Shown: piece after piece, positions 8,851 through 16,739 of the stretch
Numbering within the stretch: the stretch's first letter is position 1
Layout: each line of letters starts with the position of its first letter
Assembly: GCF_015689175.1 (NCBI RefSeq)
Contig: NZ_CP065047.1
Span: forward strand, 4,278,001 to 4,342,000
DNA: 64,000 bases
DNA from: Mycobacterium kubicae
Lineage (GTDB): Bacteria; Actinomycetota; Actinomycetes; Mycobacteriales; Mycobacteriaceae
Direction: 5' to 3'
Notes under the pieces: model-generated
Databases searched by the model: none
Told to the model about the DNA's origin: nothing
The model's input: only the letters and a program-made list of their open reading frames with translations
Program-made: the position numbers and the translations under genes

Positions 8851-10059
8851 ATGCACCTGGAATACACCCCCGAGCAGGAACGGCTGCGCGCCGAAATGCG
8901 CGCCACCCTCGCACAAGTCATGACGCCGGAACGCACGGCGGCGATCGGCGACCAGATCGAAGGCGGACCGGCGGTGCGTGAGTGCGTGCGCGCCTTGGCC
9001 GCGGCCAATCTGCTTGGCGTCGGCTGGCCCAAAGAGTTCGGCGGACGCGGGTTTTCCGCGATCGAGCAATTCATCTTCGCCGAAGAAGCGCGCCGGGCCA
9101 ACGCGCCGGTACCACTGGTGACCCTCAACACCGTCGGGCCCACCCTGATGCAGTGCGGCAGCGAGGAGCAAAAGCAGCAATTCCTGCCCGCGATCTTGGA
9201 CGGCAGCGTCGAATTCGCGATCGGGTATTCCGAGCCCGGCGCGGGCAGCGACTTGGCGTCCCTGCGCACCACTGCGGTCCGCGACGGCGACGGCTATCTG
9301 ATCAACGGCCAGAAGATGTTCACCAGCGGCGCCGCTTACGCCGACTACATCTGGCTGGCCGCGCGTACCGACCCCAACGCCAAAAAGCACAAGGGCATTT
9401 CCATCTTCATCGTGCCCACCACCTCGCCGGGGTTCTCCTGGCAGCCGCTGCACACCATGCCGGGCATTTCCACCTTCTACACCTTCTACGACAACGTGCG
9501 GGTCCCGGCCAGCGCGCTGGTCGGTGAAGAGAACCAAGGCTGGCAACTGATCACCACCCAGCTCAACTTCGAACGCGCGGCCCTGGGGAATCTCGGCGCG
9601 CTCGAGCCGCTGTTCGAGAAGACAGTGCAGTGGGCGGCGACCACCGAACGCGACGGCGGCCGCGTCATCGACCAGCCCTGGGTGCAACTGGCGCTGGCCC
9701 GCGTCGAGGCGCAGGTGGCCGCGTACAAGCTGATCAATCTGCGGGTGAACGCGGCGATGACCAAAGGCGTGCTGAACATGGGCGAAGCGTCGGCGGCCAA
9801 GGTCTTCGGCACCGAGTTGACCCAGCAAGTGGCGCGCGAGCTGCTGGAAGTCCTGGACGGCAACGGGATTCGCCGCGGCGCCGACGCTCCCCTGCGCGGC
9901 GCGCTGGAAACGGCCTATCGACAAGCGGTGATCAACACCTTCGGTGGCGGCGCCAACGAGATACAGCGCGACATCATCGCCATGGCCGGTCTGCTCATGC
10001 CCAGGGCGCCGCGCGACCTGCTTGCCACGGCGACAGAACAAGGAGGACAACCCAAGTGA
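8851..10059 (+). CDS. Acyl-CoA dehydrogenase (FadE family), larger subunit type
   Basis: FAD-dependent acyl-CoA dehydrogenase of 402 residues that introduces an alpha-beta double bond into an acyl-CoA. The flavin-side motif YSEPGAGSDLASLRT lies near residue 130 and the C-terminal GGANEIQRDIIA is typical of the FadE29-like partner in mycobacterial alpha2beta2 dehydrogenases. It starts two bases after the P450 stop. A second, shorter FadE (367 residues) is encoded three genes on. In cholesterol catabolism FadE28-FadE29 and similar pairs form obligate heterotetramers acting on CoA esters of shortened side chains, so these two products probably pair. AGGAGG near its end serves the next gene. Confidence 0.9.
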   Translation: MHLEYTPEQERLRAEMRATLAQVMTPERTAAIGDQIEGGPAVRECVRALAAANLLGVGWPKEFGGRGFSAIEQFIFAEEARRANAPVPLVTLNTVGPTLMQCGSEEQKQQFLPAILDGSVEFAIGYSEPGAGSDLASLRTTAVRDGDGYLINGQKMFTSGAAYADYIWLAARTDPNAKKHKGISIFIVPTTSPGFSWQPLHTMPGISTFYTFYDNVRVPASALVGEENQGWQLITTQLNFERAALGNLGALEPLFEKTVQWAATTERDGGRVIDQPWVQLALARVEAQVAAYKLINLRVNAAMTKGVLNMGEASAAKVFGTELTQQVARELLEVLDGNGIRRGADAPLRGALETAYRQAVINTFGGGANEIQRDIIAMAGLLMPRAPRDLLATATEQGGQPK

Positions 10060-10598
10060 CCGACTCAGAGGTCCACGCCAAAGTGCAAGCGCTCGTCGGA
10101 CAACCTACCGGCGGCACCGGAAAGCCCTCGGTGGCACCCGATCCGGTCAATCAACCGATGATCCGGCACTGGGCGCACGCGCTGGACGACATGAATCCGG
10201 TCTACCTCGACCCCGACTTCGCGGCCACCTCACGGTTCGGCGGCATCGTGTCACCGCCGGTGATGTTGCAGACCTGGACGATGCCCGCGCCCAGGCTGGA
10301 AGGCATCGGGGAACGCGGCGGCGCGCCGATCGAGATCAAATCCAATCCCACGGCGTTCCTCGACGATGCCGGTTACACCAGCACGGTGGCCACCAACTCC
10401 GAGTTCGAGATCGAGCGCTATCCCCGGCTGGGCGATGTCATCAGCGCGACCACGGTCTACGAATCGGTGTCGGAGGAGAAGACGACGGCGCTGGGGACGG
10501 GCTTCTTCCTGACCTGGCTGACCACCTACGTCGATCAGCACGGAGAAGTGTTGGGACGGCAACGGTTCCGCGTGCTGCGATTCAGGCCGGGCAACTGA
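10056..10598 (+). CDS. MaoC-fold protein, N-terminal half of a split ChsH2-like protein
   Basis: 180-residue hot-dog-fold protein of the MaoC/FAS1-like dehydratase family. The region that would carry the hydratase Asp and His five residues apart reads HALDDMNPVYLD: Asp is kept at residue 45 but the His position is Tyr50, so it is probably non-catalytic. This is the arrangement described for the MaoC half of ChsH2, which supports the catalytic ChsH1 in cholesterol side-chain breakdown. The next gene encodes the DUF35 part; together they total 313 residues, close to the fused M. tuberculosis ChsH2 (311 residues). The GTG start overlaps the stop of the dehydrogenase gene (GTGA) and follows AGGAGG. 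Confidence 0.87.
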   Translation: MTDSEVHAKVQALVGQPTGGTGKPSVAPDPVNQPMIRHWAHALDDMNPVYLDPDFAATSRFGGIVSPPVMLQTWTMPAPRLEGIGERGGAPIEIKSNPTAFLDDAGYTSTVATNSEFEIERYPRLGDVISATTVYESVSEEKTTALGTGFFLTWLTTYVDQHGEVLGRQRFRVLRFRPGN

Positions 10599-10999
10599 TG
10601 GCCACCCGGCTGGCGCCGGCGATCAGCCCGGACACCGAGTTCTTCTGGAACGGGCTGCGCGAGCACAAGCTGCTGATCCAGCGCTGCAGCGGATGCGGCG
10701 CCCTGCGCAACCCGCCGCGGCCGATGTGCCCCAACTGCCGCTCCCTGAACTGGGAGACCATCGAATCGTCAGGCCGGGGATCGGTCTACAGCTACGTGGT
10801 GCCGCACCAGCCGCGCTTCCCCTTCTTCGACTACCCCTACATCGTGGCCCTGGTGGAGCTGGAGGAAGGTGTGCGGTTGGTGTCGAACCTGTGCGACGTC
10901 GACCCGGCCGACGTCACGGTGGGCATGCCGGTCGAGGTTTTCTACCAGGACTTCGACAACGACCTGGTGCTGCACCAATTCCGGCCGGCGACTGGGTGA
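10598..10999 (+). CDS. DUF35 OB-fold/zinc-ribbon acyl-CoA-associated protein, C-terminal half of split ChsH2-like protein
   Basis: 133-residue DUF35 protein with a rubredoxin-like zinc ribbon, CxxC-x11-CxxC (CSGCGALRNPP...CPNC, residues about 29-45), followed by an OB-fold. DUF35 domains bind thiolase-like partners; in cholesterol catabolism the ChsH2 DUF35 domain and Ltp2 form an aldolase complex that releases propionyl-CoA. The start codon overlaps the preceding stop (TGATG), so the two halves of the ChsH2-like protein are translationally coupled rather than fused. It probably partners the Ltp2-like protein encoded three genes downstream. Confidence 0.88.
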   Translation: MATRLAPAISPDTEFFWNGLREHKLLIQRCSGCGALRNPPRPMCPNCRSLNWETIESSGRGSVYSYVVPHQPRFPFFDYPYIVALVELEEGVRLVSNLCDVDPADVTVGMPVEVFYQDFDNDLVLHQFRPATG

Positions 11000-11005
11000 G
11001 GCGCG

Positions 11006-12109
11006 ATGGACTTCACATTCACCGAAGAGCAGGAGACCATCGCCAAGCTGGCCCGCGACGTCTTCGAGCGGCGCGCCACCCCGCAACATCTGGCTGAACT
11101 GGAAGCCGATCTGCGCTACGACGCGGCACTGTGGCACGAGCTCGCCGCCATGGACTTGTTGGGCACCGCCTTACCGGAGTCGGTGGGCGGTAGCGGTGGC
11201 GGTTTCGTGGAACTGGCCGTGCTGCTGGCCGAGGTCGGCTGGAGCGTCGCGCCGGTACCGGCCTACGCGACGCTGGTGTTGGGCGCCGATCCGATCGCAC
11301 GGCACGGGACCCCAGAGCAGCAGCAGCGTTTCCTGCCCGATGTGGTTGCCGGACAACGTATCCTGACCGCTGGCCTGACCGAACCCGGCCGCTCCGACCC
11401 CGTCGCACCGGCGACCACCGCCCGGCGCGACGGCGCGCACTGGCGCCTCGACGGAGCCAAGGAGCTGGTACCCGCGGCGCAACTGGCCGACACCGCGCTC
11501 ATTCCGGCCGTCACCGACGACGGCACCGTCGGGCTGTTCTTGCTGGAGCTGGACAACCCCGGCGTCGAAGTCCGCCCGGTCGACACCACCAACCGCGAAC
11601 CGCACGCCGACGTGTTCCTCGACGGCGCAACCGTTTCCAGCCAGGACCGGCTCGCGGGTGATGTCGCCTCCCTCTACACCCGGGCGTTGATCGGCTTGTG
11701 CGCCATCCAACTTGGCGTTGCCGACCGCGCCCTGCACATCGCGGCCGACTACACCACCGGGCGCGAACAGTTCGGCCGCCCGATCGGCAGCTTTCAGGCG
11801 GTGCAACAGCGGATGGCCGACGCCTTCATCGACGTCGAAGCCATCCGCTGGACCACCTGGCATGCGGCGTGGCTGGCCGCGCAAGGCCGGCCCGCCGACC
11901 GAGCCGCCCGGATCGCCAAGTTCTGGGCCGCCGAGGCCGGTGCTCGCGTCGCCGCCACCGCACAACATGTGCACGGCGGCATCGGGATAGACATCACCTA
12001 TCCGCTGCACCGCTATTTCCTGTGGGCCAAGCACAACGAACTCACCCTGGGCCCCGCCACTCTCCAGCTTGCCCGGCTCGGCAGCACCTACCCGGAAGGA
12101 CTCCAATGA
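11006..12109 (+). CDS. Acyl-CoA dehydrogenase (FadE family), smaller subunit type
   Basis: 367-residue acyl-CoA dehydrogenase starting MDFTFTEEQETIAKLARDVF. The C-terminal half contains TTGREQFGRPIGSFQAVQQ and HVHGGIGIDITYPLHRYF, and it lacks the NEIQRDI segment of its partner. That pattern, with the shorter length, matches FadE28-type subunits of mycobacterial alpha2beta2 dehydrogenases. It starts six bases after the DUF35 stop, and its own stop overlaps the next start (ATGA). Probable role: desaturation of a side-chain acyl-CoA together with the 402-residue subunit. Which subunit carries the catalytic glutamate was not determined. Confidence 0.9.
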   Translation: MDFTFTEEQETIAKLARDVFERRATPQHLAELEADLRYDAALWHELAAMDLLGTALPESVGGSGGGFVELAVLLAEVGWSVAPVPAYATLVLGADPIARHGTPEQQQRFLPDVVAGQRILTAGLTEPGRSDPVAPATTARRDGAHWRLDGAKELVPAAQLADTALIPAVTDDGTVGLFLLELDNPGVEVRPVDTTNREPHADVFLDGATVSSQDRLAGDVASLYTRALIGLCAIQLGVADRALHIAADYTTGREQFGRPIGSFQAVQQRMADAFIDVEAIRWTTWHAAWLAAQGRPADRAARIAKFWAAEAGARVAATAQHVHGGIGIDITYPLHRYFLWAKHNELTLGPATLQLARLGSTYPEGLQ

Positions 12110-12561
12110 CGACGACCGCGGCCCGCGCCACCACGTTGAAGTGGAGTGACATCGACGTCGGCGACGAGGTGAGCGCCCTGGAGATTCCGGTCACCACCAC
12201 GGTGATCGTGGCCGGTGCCATCGCCTCGCGTGACTTCATGCCGGTGCACCACGACCGCGACTACGCCAACAAGCAGGGCTCACCCAACTTGTTCATGAAC
12301 ATCTTGACCACCAATGGACTGTGCACGCGGTTCCTCACCGACTGGGCGGGTCCGGAGGCGATGGTCAAGAAGCTTTCGATTCGCCTGGGCGTACCCAGCT
12401 TTCCGGACGATCCGCTGCGCTTCACCGGCAGCGTCACCGGCAAATCCGAAGGCAGCGAAGGAGAGAACTTCGTCGAAGTCGCCTTCAAGGCCACCAACAG
12501 CCTCGGTGATCACGTGTCGGGCACCGCGGTGCTCAGTCTGCTGGACGGATCCGGCGCATGA
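12106..12561 (+). CDS. MaoC-like enoyl-CoA hydratase, ChsH1-like
   Basis: 151-residue single hot-dog-domain hydratase closely resembling ChsH1 (Rv3541c). The catalytic pair is intact: RDFMPVHHDRD has Asp43 and His48 with the five-residue step seen in ChsH1. The following NILTTNGLCTRFLTDWAGP is also ChsH1-like. It should add water across the double bond made by the FadE pair, acting with the Tyr-substituted MaoC protein encoded at 10056. Start and stop overlap both neighbours by four bases (ATGA at each end), so it belongs to a tight operon. Confidence 0.9.
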   Translation: MTTTAARATTLKWSDIDVGDEVSALEIPVTTTVIVAGAIASRDFMPVHHDRDYANKQGSPNLFMNILTTNGLCTRFLTDWAGPEAMVKKLSIRLGVPSFPDDPLRFTGSVTGKSEGSEGENFVEVAFKATNSLGDHVSGTAVLSLLDGSGA

Positions 12562-13727
12562 CGTCCACGCTGCCCGGCGCCACCGCCATCGTGGGTATCG
12601 GTCAAACCGAATTCTCCAAGGAATCCGGCCGCAGCGAATTGCAATTGGCCTGTGAAGCGGTCAGTTCCGCGCTCGATGATGCCGGCGTGGCGCCCGGCGA
12701 GATCGACGGCATGGTGACCTTCACCATGGACTCCAGCGACGAAATCGACGTCGCGCGCAACGTCGGCATCGGCGACCTGAACTTCTTCAGCCGGGTCCCG
12801 CACGGCGGCGGCGCGGCGGCCGGCACCGTCGTGCACGCCGCCATGGCCGTCGCGACCGGGGTGGCCGACGTGGTGGTGTGCTATCGCGCGTTTAACGAAC
12901 GCTCCGGGATGCGGTTCGGCGGGAGCGGGCGCACCAGCAGCGAAACCCCGTTGTTCATGGCGCATTACGCACCCTTCGGTTTGCTCACACCGGCCGCCTG
13001 GGTGGCGTTGCATGCCCAGCGCTACATGTCTACCTACGGAGTCACCAATGAAGACTTCGGCCGGATCGCCGTGGTCGACCGGGCGCATGCGGCCCGCAAT
13101 CCCGACGCCTGGTTCTACCAGCGTCCCATCACACTGGAAGATCACCAGAACTCCCGCTGGATCATCGAACCCGTGCTGCGCCTGCTGGACTGCTGCCAGG
13201 AAAGTGACGGCGGGGTGGCGCTGGTGGTCACCAGCGCCGAACGCGCCCGTGACCTTCGCCAGCCTCCGGCCATGATCACCGCGGCCGCACAAGGCGCGGC
13301 CTCCGAGGGCGAGATGATGACCAGCTACTACCGCGAGGACATCACCGGGCTGCCCGAGATGGGTGTGGTTGCCGACCGGTTGTGGCGCGACTCGGGCCTC
13401 AAACCTTCCGATATCCAAACCGCGTTCATCTACGACCATTTCACGCCGTTCGTCTTCACTCAGCTCGAGGAGTTGGGCTTCTGTGGTCGCGGCGAGGCCA
13501 AGGACTTCGCCACGGTGGAACGGCTTTCACTCGGCGGCGAATTGCCGATCAACACCAACGGCGGGTTGCTCGGTGAGGCTTACATCCACGGCATGAACGG
13601 CATCACCGAGGGCGTCCGGCAGGTGCGGGGCACCTCATACAACCAGGTGGACAACGTCGAGCATGTGCTGGTCACCTCGGGTACCGGTGTGCCCACCAGC
13701 GGGCTGATCCTGGCGCCGGCCGGATAG
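12558..13727 (+). CDS. Ltp2-like thiolase-fold aldolase (lipid-transfer protein family)
   Basis: 389-residue SCP2-thiolase-fold protein very similar to Ltp2 (Rv3540c), from AIVGIGQTEFSKESGRSEL to the C-terminal SGTGVPTSGLILAPAG. Ltp2 is a retro-aldolase that cleaves a beta-hydroxyacyl-CoA side chain, releasing propionyl-CoA and the ring ketone, and requires the DUF35 part of ChsH2. As in Ltp2, the segment where a thiolase has its nucleophilic cysteine reads PHGGGAAAGTVVHAAM, with no cysteine. GEAYIHGMNGITEG retains the histidine region. The gene overlaps the hydratase stop by four bases. Inferred role: last carbon-carbon cleavage of the module. Confidence 0.9.
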   Translation: MTSTLPGATAIVGIGQTEFSKESGRSELQLACEAVSSALDDAGVAPGEIDGMVTFTMDSSDEIDVARNVGIGDLNFFSRVPHGGGAAAGTVVHAAMAVATGVADVVVCYRAFNERSGMRFGGSGRTSSETPLFMAHYAPFGLLTPAAWVALHAQRYMSTYGVTNEDFGRIAVVDRAHAARNPDAWFYQRPITLEDHQNSRWIIEPVLRLLDCCQESDGGVALVVTSAERARDLRQPPAMITAAAQGAASEGEMMTSYYREDITGLPEMGVVADRLWRDSGLKPSDIQTAFIYDHFTPFVFTQLEELGFCGRGEAKDFATVERLSLGGELPINTNGGLLGEAYIHGMNGITEGVRQVRGTSYNQVDNVEHVLVTSGTGVPTSGLILAPAG

Positions 13728-13738
13728 CGAGGACCGCC

Positions 13739-14809
13739 ATGCCAAAGCTTGCGCTGCTGACCGCTTACGGCGGACCCATCGAGTTGGCCGAATTCCCGCT
13801 GACCCAAACTGCGCCCGGGACGGCGGCGCTCAAACTGCGCATGGCCGGAATCTGCGGCTCGGACCTACACATCTTCCGCGGCGAGCTGCCGTTACCGTGT
13901 CCGTACGCCATGGGCCACGAAATGGTCGGCGAGATAGCCGAACTCGGCGAAGGTTTGACTACCGACGCGACCGGCGCGCCCCTGGCGGTCGGTGACCGGG
14001 TTGTCACGCCGTACTTTTGGACCTGCGGCCAATGTCACGCGTGTGCGCGGGGCAGGTCTCATGCCTGCCAGAACCTGATGGCCGGTGAATTCCGCACCCA
14101 GGACCAGCCACCGCACTTCGTCGCCGCGTACGGCGAGTATTACTACACCACCCGCCGCCAGCCGCTGTACAAAGTGCCCGACGACCTGTCCGACGAAGCG
14201 GTCACTCCACTCAATTGCGCACTGGCCCAGGTATTGTTCGCCTTACGCGATGTTCGGCTCGGTGACACGGTGGTGATCCAGGGCGCGGGTGGGTTGGGCA
14301 TCAATGCCGCCGCCGTGGCACGCACTGCCGGAGCCGCCGAGGTCATCGTCATCGACAAGATCGCCGCGCGGCTCGACGTCGCCGCGGACTTCGGTGCCAC
14401 CCATTGCATTGACGCCAGTGGCCTTTCGGCCGCCGAGGTCGCCGAGTCGGTCCGCGCCCGCACCGACGGAATCGGCGCCGACTGGGTCCTCGAAGTGGTC
14501 GGTATTCCCGGCGTCATTCCCGACGGGCTCGGATTGCTGAACAACGGTGGCACCCTGCTAGAGGTCGGGAACGTCGGGATGGGCCGTACCTTCGAACTCG
14601 ATCCCAGCATCCTGGTCTACGGGAACAAGTCGATCCGCGGTGTCATGCTCTACGACCCGGTCACCTTGGCGATTGGGTTGAAGTTTCTGCAGCACACCGA
14701 ATTCCCGTTTCACCGGCTGATGCCCGAGCCGTTTCATCTGGCCGACGTCAACGACGCCTTCGCCTCGGCGGGGGCCGGACTGGTGCCCCGAGGAGCGCTG
14801 GTGCCCTGA
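13739..14809 (+). CDS. Zinc-dependent alcohol dehydrogenase (MDR family)
   Basis: 356-residue medium-chain dehydrogenase. It has the catalytic-zinc segment GHEMVGEIAELGEG, the structural-zinc cysteines as CxxCxxCx7C (TCGQCHACARGRSHAC), and the Rossmann loop QGAGGLGINAAA. It oxidises an alcohol or reduces a carbonyl with NAD(H) or NADP(H). It lies 11 bases after the Ltp2-like gene, and its stop overlaps the TetR start. It could handle an alcohol intermediate made by the P450 or the ketone/aldehyde products of aldol cleavage. The specific substrate cannot be read from the sequence. Confidence 0.9.
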   Translation: MPKLALLTAYGGPIELAEFPLTQTAPGTAALKLRMAGICGSDLHIFRGELPLPCPYAMGHEMVGEIAELGEGLTTDATGAPLAVGDRVVTPYFWTCGQCHACARGRSHACQNLMAGEFRTQDQPPHFVAAYGEYYYTTRRQPLYKVPDDLSDEAVTPLNCALAQVLFALRDVRLGDTVVIQGAGGLGINAAAVARTAGAAEVIVIDKIAARLDVAADFGATHCIDASGLSAAEVAESVRARTDGIGADWVLEVVGIPGVIPDGLGLLNNGGTLLEVGNVGMGRTFELDPSILVYGNKSIRGVMLYDPVTLAIGLKFLQHTEFPFHRLMPEPFHLADVNDAFASAGAGLVPRGALVP

Positions 14810-15420
14810 TGACTCAAGCCACTGTCACCGACACCCGCGAACTCATCATCTCCTCGGCCTACGCATGCTTCCGCAAGCACGGGTTGCAGAAGACGACGAT
14901 TGTCGACATCGCCAAGATGGCCAACGTTTCCCGCAGTACCGTCTACGAATACTTCCGGGACAAGGCGTCGGTCCTGGAGGCCTGCGCCGAGCATGCGTCC
15001 GAGCAGTTCTACCGAGAGATGTCCAAGGCGATGGATCGCGGCGGCTCGCTGGAGGAAAAGCTGGCGCGTGCAGCGGTTTTCGTCACCCAGGCGCGGCGGG
15101 CCATAGCTTCGGAGAAGTACTTCGACGAAGAGGCGATCAGCTTGTTGCTGACCAAAGACGCCGCCGTGCTGCTGCGAGAATGTGTCGACTTCTTCGCGCC
15201 CTACCTGTCGGCGGCCAAGCTGACCGGCGAGGTCCGCAAGGATCTCAACATCGAGGCCGCCGGTGAGTGGTTCGCGCGAATCTTGTTCTCGTTGTTCAGC
15301 ACACCGTCGTCGTCGATGAACATGGACGACCCTGAAGTAGTGGCCGACTTTGTGCGGGCGCATGTGGTGCGGGGGTTCGCCGCCGAGCGGCCTACCCGCG
15401 GGGTGTCGAAGGTGCGCTGA
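14809..15420 (+). CDS. TetR-family transcriptional regulator of the P450 operon
   Basis: 203-residue TetR-type repressor. The N-terminal helix-turn-helix is ISSAYACFRKHGLQKTTIVD, then IAKMANVSRSTVYEYFRDK (residues about 11-50), followed by a variable ligand-binding domain. The ATG overlaps the stop of the alcohol dehydrogenase (TGATG), so it is made with the operon. Probable operator: the inverted repeat at 7633-7653. The last six codons and the stop codon lie inside the first unit of a 20-bp repeat array, so the C-terminus (GVSKVR) may have been remodelled by repeat growth. Confidence 0.9.
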   Translation: MTQATVTDTRELIISSAYACFRKHGLQKTTIVDIAKMANVSRSTVYEYFRDKASVLEACAEHASEQFYREMSKAMDRGGSLEEKLARAAVFVTQARRAIASEKYFDEEAISLLLTKDAAVLLRECVDFFAPYLSAAKLTGEVRKDLNIEAAGEWFARILFSLFSTPSSSMNMDDPEVVADFVRAHVVRGFAAERPTRGVSKVR

Positions 15421-15780
15421 CGGCGTCGAGTGTGCGGTGAGGGCTTCGAGTGTGCGGTGAGGGCGGGTTATCGGCCGATTCCCCGCCACAGCTTCACACT
15501 CGACGCCAGGAGTTCACCCTCGGCGTCGAGCGTGCGCTGAGGGCGCCGAGCGTGCGGCAACGGCGTCGAGTGTGCAGTGACGGCGCGTCAACGGCCGATT
15601 TCCCGCCACAGCTTCACACTCGACGCCAGGAATTCACGCTCGGCGTCGAGGGTGCGCCCTCGGCGTCCAGCGTGCGCTGAGGGCGCCGAGTGTGCGGCCA
15701 CGGCTTCGAGTGTGCACTGACGGCGCGTCAACGGCCGATTCCCCGCCACAGCTTCACACTCGACGCCAGGAGTTCACCCT
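15401..15780. repeat. Array of about nineteen 20-bp units between convergent genes
   Basis: The segment is almost perfectly phased at 20 bases. A core unit like CGGCGTCGAGTGTGCGCTGA recurs with small changes. A three-unit (60-bp) block at about 15461-15520, 15581-15640 and 15721-15780 recurs at spacings of 120 and 140 bases. The block includes CACACTCGACGCC, the reverse complement of the core GGCGTCGAGTGTG, so the array can fold into several 13-bp hairpins. It spans the whole gap between tetR and pruB, and both genes take their stop codons from it. No gene is supported here. It may act as a two-way terminator or be a local repeat family; no terminal inverted repeats or transposase point to an insertion sequence. 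Confidence 0.85.
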
Positions 15781-16739
15781 CGACGAGACAGCGCGCGCAG
15801 GAAGAAGCCCAAGTTGGCCGGACGCTCGGCCAACCGCCGCATGAAGTAGCCGTACCACTGCGTCCCGAACGGCACATACACCCGCACCTGGTTGCCGGCC
15901 GCGGCCAACCGCCGCTGCTCGTCGTCACGGATGCCATAGAGCATCTGGTACTCGAAATGCTCAGTCGAGCGCCCTGCTTCACGCGCCGACGGCGCGACGG
16001 CATCGATCACGACGGGGTCGTGCGACGCCACCATCGGGTAGCCGTCGCCGGACATCAGCACCCGCAGACACCGCAGGTACGACTCGGTGACCTCGGCGCG
16101 GTCCTGGTAGGCCACGGCTTCCGGTTCCTCGTAAGCGCCCTTACACAGCCGCACCCGTGCTCCCGCCGCCGCCAAGTCCTGGCAGTCACCCAGCGTGCGA
16201 CGCAGATAGGCCTGCACGACGCTGCCCAGCCAGGGAAAGTCGACCCGCAGATCACCCGAGATCGACAGCGTCGACTCGGTAGTGGTGTGGTCCTCGGCGT
16301 CCACGGTCACCCACACCCCGACCCGCTGAGCCCGTTCACAGATCGTCCGAGCGTGGTCCAGCGCGACCTTGTCGCCGTCGCGTTCCAGCGCCTGTCCCAG
16401 GGCGGAAAGCTTCAGCGACACCTCCAGCGGCCGCACCCCGTCGCCCGCTGCGTCGGCCCGGCGGCCCAAAGCATCGAGCAGTCGCAGGTAGGCCGCCATG
16501 GTTGCCGCCGCGCCGTCGGCGTCGGTGACGTTCTCACCGAGATAGTCGATGCTGATGTAGCGCCCCGAATCCCGCAGCAGCGCAACAACGTTCAGGACGT
16601 CGTCCACCGTCTCCCCGGGCACGAACCTGCGCACCACCCGACCGGTCACCCGGGATCGCTGGACCCCGCGCCGCAACGTCTCCGACCGGCTGGCCGCCAG
16701 CAGCGCCGGGCGCACGGTGTGTCCGAACAACCCGCTCAT
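15774..16739 (-). CDS. pruB: Proline dehydrogenase
   Basis: 321-residue FAD-dependent proline dehydrogenase, a stand-alone PutA-type TIM barrel that oxidises proline to pyrroline-5-carboxylate and passes electrons to the membrane quinone pool. Near the C-terminus the family signature is present: YVPFGTQWYGYFMRRLAERP with the two substrate-binding arginines in YFMRRLAER. The ATG overlaps the rocA stop (ATGA); an upstream extension would only run into rocA and is rejected. Its stop codon and last codons lie in the 20-bp repeat array. Ortholog of Rv1188. Confidence 0.93.
   Translation of the reverse strand: MSGLFGHTVRPALLAASRSETLRRGVQRSRVTGRVVRRFVPGETVDDVLNVVALLRDSGRYISIDYLGENVTDADGAAATMAAYLRLLDALGRRADAAGDGVRPLEVSLKLSALGQALERDGDKVALDHARTICERAQRVGVWVTVDAEDHTTTESTLSISGDLRVDFPWLGSVVQAYLRRTLGDCQDLAAAGARVRLCKGAYEEPEAVAYQDRAEVTESYLRCLRVLMSGDGYPMVASHDPVVIDAVAPSAREAGRSTEHFEYQMLYGIRDDEQRRLAAAGNQVRVYVPFGTQWYGYFMRRLAERPANLGFFLRALSRRG

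Noticed and set aside
14809..15420. KstR-type cholesterol operator upstream of the igr-like operon
   Set aside because: No sequence like the KstR consensus (AAC..GTT palindrome) was found before the P450; the local repeat is different, arguing for the resident TetR.
15401..15780. CRISPR-like array
   Set aside because: Units are contiguous 20-mers with no unique spacers and no cas genes; a tandem repeat, not CRISPR.
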